Shown here: positions 54,479-62,356 of the stretch, in pieces
How the letters are laid out: every line of letters starts with the position of its first letter
How positions within the stretch are numbered: position 1 is the first letter of the stretch
Origin: Candidatus Krumholzibacteriota bacterium
GTDB taxonomy: Bacteria; Krumholzibacteriota; Krumholzibacteriia; Krumholzibacteriales; WJIX01
DNA length: 64,000 nucleotides
NCBI GenBank assembly: GCA_034520215.1
Contig: JAXHNR010000001.1
Coordinates: 1,230,560 to 1,294,559 of the forward strand
Reading direction: 5' to 3'
The notes under the pieces: generated by a model
What the model saw: the letters and a program-made list of their open reading frames with translations, nothing else
Told to the model about the DNA's origin: nothing
Databases searched by the model: none
Translations under genes and position numbers: made by a program

Positions 54479-55636
54479 TTAAATGTCGTAACATCCTATC
54501 TTCCGGGAAATAACAAGACGTTGAATCTCGGACGTTCCCTCTCCTATAGTTAGAAGTTTGTAGTCCCTGTAAAACCTCTCTATATCGTACTCTTTCATCA
54601 AACCATAACCGCCAAATATCTGAACCGCATTGTCTACCACTCTTCCCATCACTTCCGAACAATACAGTTTTGACATCGCGGCTTGTTTATTAAACGGTTT
54701 TCCGGCGTCCTTCAATTTACAGGTTTTGTAGAGTAAACTCCTTGCGGCTTCTATCTCCATTGCCATATCGGCCAGTTTAAAAGAATTTGCTTCGAATGTT
54801 GAAATGGGTCTGCCGAACTGCTCACGATTCTTGGCGTATTTTAGCGCCAGCTCAAAAGCCCCTTGCGCTCCTCCCAATCCCATAGCAGCAATTGCTATTC
54901 TTCCATTGTCAAGAGTTTCAAGCATCTGGTGGAAACCCTCTCCCTTCTTTCCAAGGAGATTTTCCTCTGGTACCCTGCAGTCATCGAAAAAAAGCTCCCC
55001 GGTGTTCGAAGCTCTCCACATCATCTTTCCCGTCATCTTTTTTGCTATAAACCCGTCAGTTCCATTTGGAACAAGTATACAGGACATCTCTTTCTTACCG
55101 TCGGGACGCTCGCCGGTAACAGCCTGAACGACACATACTCCGGACATATCGGTTGCAGAGTTAGTAATAAATATCTTGCTTCCATTTAGAACCCACATTC
55201 CATCATATAATTCTGCGGTAGTGTTGCTTGCTCCGGCATCCGAACCGGCATCAGGTTCTGTAAGACCGAAGGAGGCAAGCATCTCGCCGCCGCAAAGACG
55301 CGGAAGCCACTCTTGCTTCTGTTTTTCACTTCCGTAATAATATATAGGACCTACACCAAGAGAATTTCCCGCGGCTACTGTCGCCGATTGTGAAGCGTCA
55401 ATTCTCGCGAGTTCTTCAACAACAATACAGTAAGATAGATACCCCATCTCCGAACCGCCGTATTTCTCTGGTATTATTATACCGAAAAGCCCCATTTCAG
55501 CCATCTGCTTTGTCAATTCAGCGGAAAACTCTTCGTTTTCGTCAAGCTCCTGAGCTCTCGGCGCGATTTCGTTCTCAGCGAAACTCCTTACACTATCTCT
55601 TAATACTCTCTGTTCTTCTGATAGGCCGTAATTGAT
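54479..55636 (-). CDS. acyl-CoA dehydrogenase, apparent ATC start
   Basis: A flavoprotein that introduces a 2,3-double bond into acyl-CoA and passes electrons to ETF. Family motifs are SFGLTEPDAGSDAGA, ITNSATDMSGVCVV, REQFGRPISTFEANSFKLADM and the C-terminal QIFGGYGLMKEYDIERFYRD followed by EGTSEIQR. The in-frame homologous N-terminus (NYGLSEEQRVLRDSVRSFAE) extends 40 codons upstream of the first TTG, to an ATC at 55634-55636 that follows GGAGG by six bases. An in-frame TAA lies just upstream, and no ATG, GTG or TTG intervenes. The full protein would be 385 residues, normal for the family. Confidence 0.9.
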   Translation of the reverse strand: MNYGLSEEQRVLRDSVRSFAENEIAPRAQELDENEEFSAELTKQMAEMGLFGIIIPEKYGGSEMGYLSYCIVVEELARIDASQSATVAAGNSLGVGPIYYYGSEKQKQEWLPRLCGGEMLASFGLTEPDAGSDAGASNTTAELYDGMWVLNGSKIFITNSATDMSGVCVVQAVTGERPDGKKEMSCILVPNGTDGFIAKKMTGKMMWRASNTGELFFDDCRVPEENLLGKKGEGFHQMLETLDNGRIAIAAMGLGGAQGAFELALKYAKNREQFGRPISTFEANSFKLADMAMEIEAARSLLYKTCKLKDAGKPFNKQAAMSKLYCSEVMGRVVDNAVQIFGGYGLMKEYDIERFYRDYKLLTIGEGTSEIQRLVISRKIGCYDI

Positions 55637-55674
55637 TTCTTTCCTCCTGTTAATTCCTCTGAATTACATTCTTT

Positions 55675-56265
55675 CTAGAAACTGAAACCCTCGGGTAATT
55701 CTCCTTTTTTCGTTCCATCCGGAACCCAGGAAAGGTCAAGGATCGTACTGGTCGGATACTTCGTGCGGAATATCGGTATAACTTTCATTCCTATCTCCGG
55801 TTCTCCAAGCGATAGATAGCTCATAAGAATCGTGTCAACATCATCAAATTCTATATTCACGAACTTAATAGGCTTATCTAGAATATTGAAAGCCCCCGCT
55901 CTCTCACATACCATAAATGTATGTACTTTCGCTGTCTCTTTGGCCTGTTCAGTCATATCAAAGACCGTATTCTTACCGAGACAATCGGGACAGTGTATCC
56001 TGAACGGCTGATAAACAGTACCCTTGAACTGGCAATCAGGATTATCACAACGCGTTGCAAGCAATTTACCTTCGCCTAATGCTTCAAAAAAAGGCGCTTC
56101 ACTTCCGTAGCTGTGAATATATGTCATATCGCGGGGATTGGTAACTCCCATTAATTTCCAACCCTCATCCGCGTTGCGGATAGGGATATTGGGAGTCAAA
56201 TTATGAAAATCACCTTTTAATTTGTATTTGCCATCCTTTACAAACACCTGTCCAAACATGCTCAT
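55675..56265 (-). CDS. DUF35 zinc-ribbon/OB-fold protein (thiolase partner)
   Basis: A 196-residue protein of the DUF35 type, small proteins that bind acyl-CoA through an OB fold and form complexes with thiolase-like partners. It has a rubredoxin-like zinc ribbon (CDNPDC and CPDC, about residues 74-100) and an OB-fold region ending EIGMKVIPIFRTKYP. It lies 20 bases after the thiolase-like gene. The N-terminal ~65 residues are longer than in minimal DUF35 proteins. ATG at 56265 behind GGAGAG. Confidence 0.87.
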   Translation of the reverse strand: MSMFGQVFVKDGKYKLKGDFHNLTPNIPIRNADEGWKLMGVTNPRDMTYIHSYGSEAPFFEALGEGKLLATRCDNPDCQFKGTVYQPFRIHCPDCLGKNTVFDMTEQAKETAKVHTFMVCERAGAFNILDKPIKFVNIEFDDVDTILMSYLSLGEPEIGMKVIPIFRTKYPTSTILDLSWVPDGTKKGELPEGFSF

Positions 56266-56285
56266 TTTACTCTCCTTTACGCGTC

Positions 56286-57713
56286 TTACTTCAATAAATG
56301 ATCAGGGTCCATTAAGATCGTAGCTGTTACTTGCGAACCAACGCCGGCATGGCTGATAGCCATTCCCCGCTTTGCTCCCTTTACTTGAAGGTCTGTCCAA
56401 TCGGACGGTTTTTCCCTGCCGAATTCCTTCCACCTCTTTTGGTCGCCATGAATCTCCGCCCATCTATCCCATATATGGGTGGCTACTTCAAAGGCCTGCA
56501 TGATACCTGTGGCGCCCACGGCGTGCATACACCCTATCAAGCCTCCCGAAAGATTGGATGGAAGCTTGCCGGGTTTCCCGGTTTTTGGATTAGTGTGATA
56601 GCAATCCCCCGACTCAACGTAATCTCTTCCCTCTCCATAGGGACGAATTCCAATATCTTCGTATGTCTGTACATCGCTGATAGTAAAAGCGTCGTGCAAT
56701 TCCAGAAGATCCAGATCTTCTCTCGGATCAGTAATTCCAGCCATACGGTAACCGTACCAGGTAGCCATTCTGGCGGCCAGAAATCCAGTAAATCCCGGAT
56801 ATCTATCCCCGCCGGGAAATCTTTCACCCAGGTTCTTATACTGATCAGCCGATTCATGCGGAAGCAGCGGTATATCCATATCTCGCCTGTCCGCGGGTCT
56901 TAAAGTATGAGAACCGGCTCCGACCCATATCCTCACGGCCTTATGTGATGAATTTTCAGTAAGTATTTCGGCGGTTTTTTCATCACAGATAACAACACAC
57001 GCCGCCCCAACACTCATAAGGCAGCAGTCAAGAGCCCTTAGCGGATAAGCGATAACAGGTGAATTAAGAACATCTTCAACTGTAATCTTTTTAGGTGAAT
57101 GCGCGAATGGATTCATTCTAGCGTACCCGTGATGTTTTACAGAGATCTCTGCCAGTGTTTCCCTGAAAGATTTCTCCGCCTTACCGAATATCTGCCAGTA
57201 CCTCTGTGCCATTACCGCGTAATAACCCGTATAGATATGTCCAAGGGGTGATTCCCAGTCTTTATCGGCGGCGCAGGAGATTAGGAAATTCCCCTCATCA
57301 GTCGGAACCTCATCCATCCTTTCCCAACCCATTGCCAGAGAACAGTCGGAATAACCGGAAGCCACGGCTTTTACTGCTTCCCATATCGTTGAACCTCCGG
57401 TAGCGCCTCCGGTTTTGACACCAATATTTCCAAGCGGGTCAAGACCGAGCCTGTCATGAATAACCGCTTCACCAAGAAGCTGATCACCGAAATGATCGGC
57501 GAAATGACCATAATAAGCAGTGTGTATAAAACTCTTAAGTTCAGCCGCTGACATATTCAAGAGATCCGCGGCCATTGTCAGGGCATCAACACATAGCTCT
57601 TCTGTTCGCTTCTCTGGTATGGCTCGATCGAACTTTGACTGACCGCCCGTTACCATATAAACCGGCCTCATAAGCTCCGGCACCTTTAATTGCTGTTTAC
57701 TGAATTTGATCAT
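56286..57713 (-). CDS. thiolase-superfamily protein (SCP2-type) lacking the canonical Cys
   Basis: A 475-residue thiolase-fold enzyme, longer than usual thiolases (about 390). It would act on an acyl-CoA with its DUF35 partner. The segment where thiolases carry the nucleophilic Cys (CASG) reads VKTGGATGGST near residues 99-109, with no Cys. The C-terminal second Cys region reads SHAGVGSQ. HDAF (near 345) and HAVGATG (near 400) retain the other active-site elements. It may therefore be a retro-aldolase like the Ltp2/ChsH2 type, or a non-classical thiolase. ATG at 57713 behind GGGGAGGAG. Confidence 0.82.
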   Translation of the reverse strand: MIKFSKQQLKVPELMRPVYMVTGGQSKFDRAIPEKRTEELCVDALTMAADLLNMSAAELKSFIHTAYYGHFADHFGDQLLGEAVIHDRLGLDPLGNIGVKTGGATGGSTIWEAVKAVASGYSDCSLAMGWERMDEVPTDEGNFLISCAADKDWESPLGHIYTGYYAVMAQRYWQIFGKAEKSFRETLAEISVKHHGYARMNPFAHSPKKITVEDVLNSPVIAYPLRALDCCLMSVGAACVVICDEKTAEILTENSSHKAVRIWVGAGSHTLRPADRRDMDIPLLPHESADQYKNLGERFPGGDRYPGFTGFLAARMATWYGYRMAGITDPREDLDLLELHDAFTISDVQTYEDIGIRPYGEGRDYVESGDCYHTNPKTGKPGKLPSNLSGGLIGCMHAVGATGIMQAFEVATHIWDRWAEIHGDQKRWKEFGREKPSDWTDLQVKGAKRGMAISHAGVGSQVTATILMDPDHLLK

Positions 57714-57867
57714 ACTCTTAACTCCTCCCCTAACAAAAAAATTAAAAAGGTAGCTCGCTGAACTAATCTGGATTTTTTACGCATATCCCTTAAAAGCTGC
57801 TCAAGTTTGAACCGTGTTTTGTGATATTATCAGATACTTCAAAACGTGTCTATAGATAATACAGTGA

Positions 57868-58176
57868 TTGGAGTTTCCCCAATTTTTATAACCTATAAGT
57901 TAGTCGATGATTTGTAACAGTATGCGGCTGATTGATATTTTCAAAATCGTTGTCGGTTTCCCCGGCGAGGAAACCGCTGGCTCTGCGCCTCGGGCTCGCT
58001 CTTTCTGCCCCTTCGGGCCAGAAATCCTTGCCCGCTCGCCCTCCGGAGGGTTTTGAAAATATCAAACAGCCGCACTCATCAGCAATGAAAGCCCTATTCC
58101 ACTTACCAATCCTGATAACTGATTGTATCTCGAAAAGTTATTACAATACTTGCCGGATTTTCAGAGGGAACTACAC
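57868..58176 (+). mobile_element. structured MITE-like element, copy B2
   Basis: A 309-base non-coding copy starting TTGGAGTTTCCCCAATTTTTA and ending GGGAACTACAC. Exact 12-bp direct repeats ATAATACAGTGA flank it at 57856-57867 and 58177-58188. The outer stem pairs GCGGCTGATTGATATTTTC with its near-perfect inverse ending at about 58072. Inside are GGTTTCC/GGAAACC, TTTCTG/CAGAAA and CCCTCC/GGAGGG hairpins. Most stem differences from B1 are matched on the opposite arm. It lies upstream of the thiolase-like gene. Confidence 0.85.
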
Positions 58177-58188
58177 ATAATACAGTGA

Positions 58189-58367
58189 CGCCCGGGATTA
58201 GTGATAATTTAAAAATTATTAGCAGTATATATCTCCAAGCCGATTAATGAGATCAAAAGATACATAAAACAGAATGCTAAATTCTAAAAGATTCGGATTG
58301 TTTGAATCAGAGACCTAGCGGTAGAATCCCGCGGAAAGAATAATAACATTAAACCATCAAAGAATAA
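58189..58367. other. spacer downstream of element B2
   Basis: A/T-rich, no gene seen. It follows the 3' end of the histidine kinase on the minus strand. I find no convincing intrinsic terminator. Confidence 0.4.
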
Positions 58368-60980
58368 TCACTCATCAAAAGGTAATTTAATAATAAAACG
58401 GGTCCATTCACCCCTTCTCGATTCCACTTTCATCGTGCCCGCGTGTGTGTCTGCAACGATAAAATAGGCGACAGACATTCCGAGCCCCACGCCCTCGCCC
58501 TCATCCTTGGTAGTAAAGAAGGGTTCAAAAACACGTCTTCGCACATATTCATCCATTCCGGGACCGTTATCTTCTATCTCAATACATGCCCAGTCATCAT
58601 CCCTGTAAGTTCGTAACGTAAATTCGCAACTATACCCTGTCGCCTCTTTTTTCTTCATGGCTTCAGCGCCATTCTTCAACACGTTGAAAAACACCTGTTT
58701 GATCTTGCCCGGCACACACATAATACTTGGTAAATCGGAATCTAACTCCATACTGATGTTTACTGAATCAAGTTCAAGAGATTTATCCTGTCTAACTAGA
58801 TCGATTGAATTGTTCAATAGTTCATTAACGGAGTAAAGTACTTTCTCGGGCATTTCCTTCCGGGCAAAACTAAGCATATCACGAACAATATTAGCCGCTC
58901 TTTTCCCCGATATTACAATTCCGTCAATCATTTCTGTGATATCACGCCTGTCAATATATTCTCTCAGGACAGCAAGATCGAGCCCAAGTTCATCGGCCGT
59001 CTTAGTGTTATCGGGAATATTCTTTATTAACCGATTCAGCGCTACTGTCGCGTTCTGTATAATTACTGTAAGAGGGGTATTGATTTCATGAGCCATGCCC
59101 GCTGAGAGACCGCCCAGAGACATCATTTTATCCGACTGCACTAGAAGCTCCTGAAGTTTTTCCCGGTCAGTAACATCATCCTCTCTTATTACAGCTCCAT
59201 TAATATGATCGGAAACAATAGGATACACGGTAATATTTTTGTAATAAATATTATCATTGATGAAACGAACTACTTTGATATCTTTCTGAATTTCTCCAGA
59301 AGATAACACTTTCTTTATATTATCAAATATATCCTTCATTTCCGGATATACATCCAGTAGATTTTTCCCGCACGAATCTACAGAACAAATTCCCGTAATT
59401 TCTTCCACATGCTTATTCCAATGAGTAACTACGCAATCAGTATCAACGCTTATCAGAACAGAGGGCATTGAATTAATAATACTTGTCAGATGATTACGGA
59501 GTCTTATTAACTGAAGTTGCGCTTTCTTGCTGTCTGTTATGTCTCTAATTGTGGCCAGCAGACAATCCTCTCCATCCAGCTCGACCCTGACCAGATTTAC
59601 CTTTGTCGGTATCAGCCTGCCGCCTCTAGTTCTATGCGTCCATTCAAAGTAGTGCGCACCTTCACGCAGAGCGGTGTCGATAATTTTTCTTGCTTTAACA
59701 GAGGAATCCTGTCCGTCAGGCTGGTATTGAGGTGACATTTCCCAAGGGGTTTTCGTGGTTATCGGCTCATTTTCCTCTATATCAAACAACTCGTAAGCAG
59801 CTGGATTCCAAGCTTTAAATTGCCATTCCGGGGGTTTTAATACCAATATAGCGTCTTTAGATGAATTGAAGAGTTTTCTATATTTTTCTTCAGCCCTCTT
59901 CCTCTGAGATAAATCCAGTATCAGACCTATTGAAAGAGGACCTTTAGCCGTTGATATAACTGAACTAATTACCTCGATTATCCTTTTTTCACCGTCTTTC
60001 CTGATAATAGCAGCTTCATATTTGTTTGGAGCATCATATCCACTCTGCCTCCTTATGTATCTGCCGGCTACAATGTTCCGGCTTTCTTTACCCAGAAGTC
60101 CCCGGAAATCCTGTCCTATTAATTCCTCTCTGTCCCGCTGAAATATCCTGCACAATTCATCATTAACGTAAACAAACCTGAAATCCTGATCGGTAATTGC
60201 GATTCCTTCACGCGCGTTCTCAACTATTAATCTGAATTTATTCTCTCTTTCTATAAGCATCTTCGCTTTCGCGGCCAAACCGATAATATTACTTATCTGT
60301 GCCGTAATCTGTTCAAGCCTCTCAAGTTCAGTGATTGTTACGTTTGTGCGATCGTGTGAAGCAACATGCAGAGAACCAATCAATCTCCCTTCACTCTGAA
60401 GGGGAATGACAGCGAGGAGGCGTATTCCCTCTTTCATCTGTTCAGATGACAGAACCTCTGTCAATTCATCCCGATTAAAAAAACTTACTTCTCCCCGTTT
60501 AATTACACTTAGAATCTCCGAATCAACATGATATTGATTGGCAGATTCGACAAATTCACTTGACCATCCTTCGTAATACGCCAGGGATAGATCCTCAGTT
60601 TCTTCATCCAGAAGATATACGCCGCCGCTGTCCATATCAGATATCTTCAAGGCAGTATCAAGGCATACTTTTAACGTCTTTTCCATATTCTCGTCAAAAT
60701 TGATCTTGGTCGATATATCACTCAGAGCTTTTTTAATATCTTCAATGTATTTTTTCTGACCTACTAAATCAAAATTCTTCTTGTAATAACAACTAAACAA
60801 CATTATCAGAACAACAACCATAAGACGCATCAAGAGTTCGTGAGTTCCGGGATTAAACACTTGCTTGAATATTCCCGTCCTGTGGAGTAAGACGACATGC
60901 ATCACAGACTCAAAAACCCAGAATATAAGGCTGACTATCAAGCCGGCGAAAATAAATTTATTACCGCTCTTTAGTTTCAT
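58368..60980 (-). CDS. multi-PAS/GAF sensor histidine kinase
   Basis: An 870-residue hybrid sensor with two N-terminal membrane helices (about 9-30 and 48-66) and a GAF domain (about 90-240). Three PAS domains follow (about 250-360, 368-490 and 495-615). A HisKA domain has phospho-His in LSAGMAHEINTPLTVIIQNA near 650, and an ATPase domain has NVLKNGAEAMKKK, EIEDNGPGMDEYVRRRVFEPFFTT and GVGLGMSVAYFIV. No cognate response regulator is adjacent, so its output is unknown. Multiple PAS/GAF modules suggest redox, ligand or light-type input. Confidence 0.9.
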   Translation of the reverse strand: MKLKSGNKFIFAGLIVSLIFWVFESVMHVVLLHRTGIFKQVFNPGTHELLMRLMVVVLIMLFSCYYKKNFDLVGQKKYIEDIKKALSDISTKINFDENMEKTLKVCLDTALKISDMDSGGVYLLDEETEDLSLAYYEGWSSEFVESANQYHVDSEILSVIKRGEVSFFNRDELTEVLSSEQMKEGIRLLAVIPLQSEGRLIGSLHVASHDRTNVTITELERLEQITAQISNIIGLAAKAKMLIERENKFRLIVENAREGIAITDQDFRFVYVNDELCRIFQRDREELIGQDFRGLLGKESRNIVAGRYIRRQSGYDAPNKYEAAIIRKDGEKRIIEVISSVISTAKGPLSIGLILDLSQRKRAEEKYRKLFNSSKDAILVLKPPEWQFKAWNPAAYELFDIEENEPITTKTPWEMSPQYQPDGQDSSVKARKIIDTALREGAHYFEWTHRTRGGRLIPTKVNLVRVELDGEDCLLATIRDITDSKKAQLQLIRLRNHLTSIINSMPSVLISVDTDCVVTHWNKHVEEITGICSVDSCGKNLLDVYPEMKDIFDNIKKVLSSGEIQKDIKVVRFINDNIYYKNITVYPIVSDHINGAVIREDDVTDREKLQELLVQSDKMMSLGGLSAGMAHEINTPLTVIIQNATVALNRLIKNIPDNTKTADELGLDLAVLREYIDRRDITEMIDGIVISGKRAANIVRDMLSFARKEMPEKVLYSVNELLNNSIDLVRQDKSLELDSVNISMELDSDLPSIMCVPGKIKQVFFNVLKNGAEAMKKKEATGYSCEFTLRTYRDDDWACIEIEDNGPGMDEYVRRRVFEPFFTTKDEGEGVGLGMSVAYFIVADTHAGTMKVESRRGEWTRFIIKLPFDE

Positions 60981-61094
60981 TAAATTATATCCCCCATCTA
61001 CATCAACCGATACAAGGTTTTAACGGCTAAAGCTCGGAACGGAAACCACTGGTTCGGGATACTCCGTTCGGCGCGGGTTACAAGAATAATTTTC

Positions 61095-62189
61095 TCATGC
61101 TTTAAGACTGGAAGCGAATTCCTCGCCCCATATTTCAACTACGGTAAGAAACAAAGCCGCAATTACAGGCCCTACTATAAATCCCGAGATCCCGAAAACC
61201 GATATTCCTCCAAGTGTCGAAAAGAAAACCAACAGATCATGCATGCCGGTCTCACGACCAACAAGTCTCGGCCTTAGAAGATTATCAACAGTTGAAACAA
61301 CTAGTCCAGTTAAAATTACTATCACAACTCCTTGCCATATATCACCTGTAAAGATGCGAATGGCACCTGCCGGAATCAGTATAATCCACGCCCCGACAAC
61401 TGGAATTATAGAAAAAATTGCCATAATTACCCCTAATAGAAGCCATGACTTGAACCCGAAGAATAAAAGAATCAGAGTTCCTGCTGCTCCCTGAATAAGC
61501 CCTATTAAAAATGTTCCTCTAACGGTAGCCCTGGAAATCTCGACAAATCTTTTGAAGATCAATCTTTCATATTCGTCCTTTAAAGGACTTAAATATTTAA
61601 GACGCGACAAGATCCTTTCTCCGTCCCTGAAGAAAAAAAACATAGTTAAGAAAATAACAAAGAAACTCGTTAAAAGATCAAAGAGCCCTTTGGAAGTCTT
61701 GTTTATTACCGAAGCTGACACAGCTCCGGTTTTGCCGGCAACCTTCTGAAGCGTTTCCTGCCAATCTATGCTATCTAACTTCATCCAGCCGTAGAACCTC
61801 AGTCCTTTGAACCATTTCACTATCTGGCTTTCTTCGCCCTCTAGCAATTCAGCTGCCCGGGGGCGGGCGTTCTCATAAAGATCCACTGCCTGATCAGCTA
61901 CATGAAGAGCCAGAAAAACCATGGGTAGAAATAGACATAATAGAAGCATAAAACATGTTATGATAGAAGCCGTGCTGTTTCTCCCGTGGGTAAATACCTG
62001 AATTTTCTTATAAATGGGATATAGAAGGGTAACAAGGGTTGAAGCGAGTAAAATAGAAACAAGGAAACTTCTTACTACAGCCAGAAACAGACCGGACACC
62101 AGAAAAAGAATGACAATAAGCGCTCTTCGGTTTAAGTTAAATTCTCCTCCGCCTTTTTCATCAGTCCGGTTCTCAGATCGGTCAGTCAC
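61095..62189 (-). CDS. AI-2E/PerM-family membrane transporter
   Basis: A 364-residue polytopic inner-membrane protein of the AI-2 exporter (TqsA/PerM/YdiK) family. About eight hydrophobic spans are present, with the family segment TFLIGLIQGAAGTLILLFFG and ILTGLVVSTVDNLLRPRLVG near residue 300, followed by FGISGFIVGPVIAALFL. The family includes permeases and Na+/H+ antiporters, so the substrate is uncertain. The GTG at 62189 follows GGAGG. Confidence 0.87.
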   Translation of the reverse strand: MTDRSENRTDEKGGGEFNLNRRALIVILFLVSGLFLAVVRSFLVSILLASTLVTLLYPIYKKIQVFTHGRNSTASIITCFMLLLCLFLPMVFLALHVADQAVDLYENARPRAAELLEGEESQIVKWFKGLRFYGWMKLDSIDWQETLQKVAGKTGAVSASVINKTSKGLFDLLTSFFVIFLTMFFFFRDGERILSRLKYLSPLKDEYERLIFKRFVEISRATVRGTFLIGLIQGAAGTLILLFFGFKSWLLLGVIMAIFSIIPVVGAWIILIPAGAIRIFTGDIWQGVVIVILTGLVVSTVDNLLRPRLVGRETGMHDLLVFFSTLGGISVFGISGFIVGPVIAALFLTVVEIWGEEFASSLKA

Positions 62190-62291
62190 ATATCCTCCGG
62201 CTTTTTATTCAGGTTATCAAATCTCATACTTTTTCAGCCATCCTTTTACTCTCTGACATTGATAACTTCGTGATAAAAAACTCATACTCAC

Positions 62292-62330
62292 AAACCCCGA
62301 TATAGCATATCGAGATTAATACCGGGTTTT
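62292..62330 (-). terminator. possible terminator after uvrD
   Basis: AAACCCCGATAT and ATACCGGGTTTT can pair with one bulge around a 15-base loop, about 27 bases past the uvrD stop. On the minus strand the trailing T-run is short (TTTG), so termination is uncertain. Confidence 0.4.
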
Positions 62331-62356
62331 ATTCTATCAAATTATAAAAACCGCCG

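Noticed and set aside
54103-58188. Reading A2 and B2 as the ends of a single composite transposon
   Set aside because: Each copy has its own pair of exact 12-bp direct repeats, and the two 12-mers differ, so they look like independent insertions.
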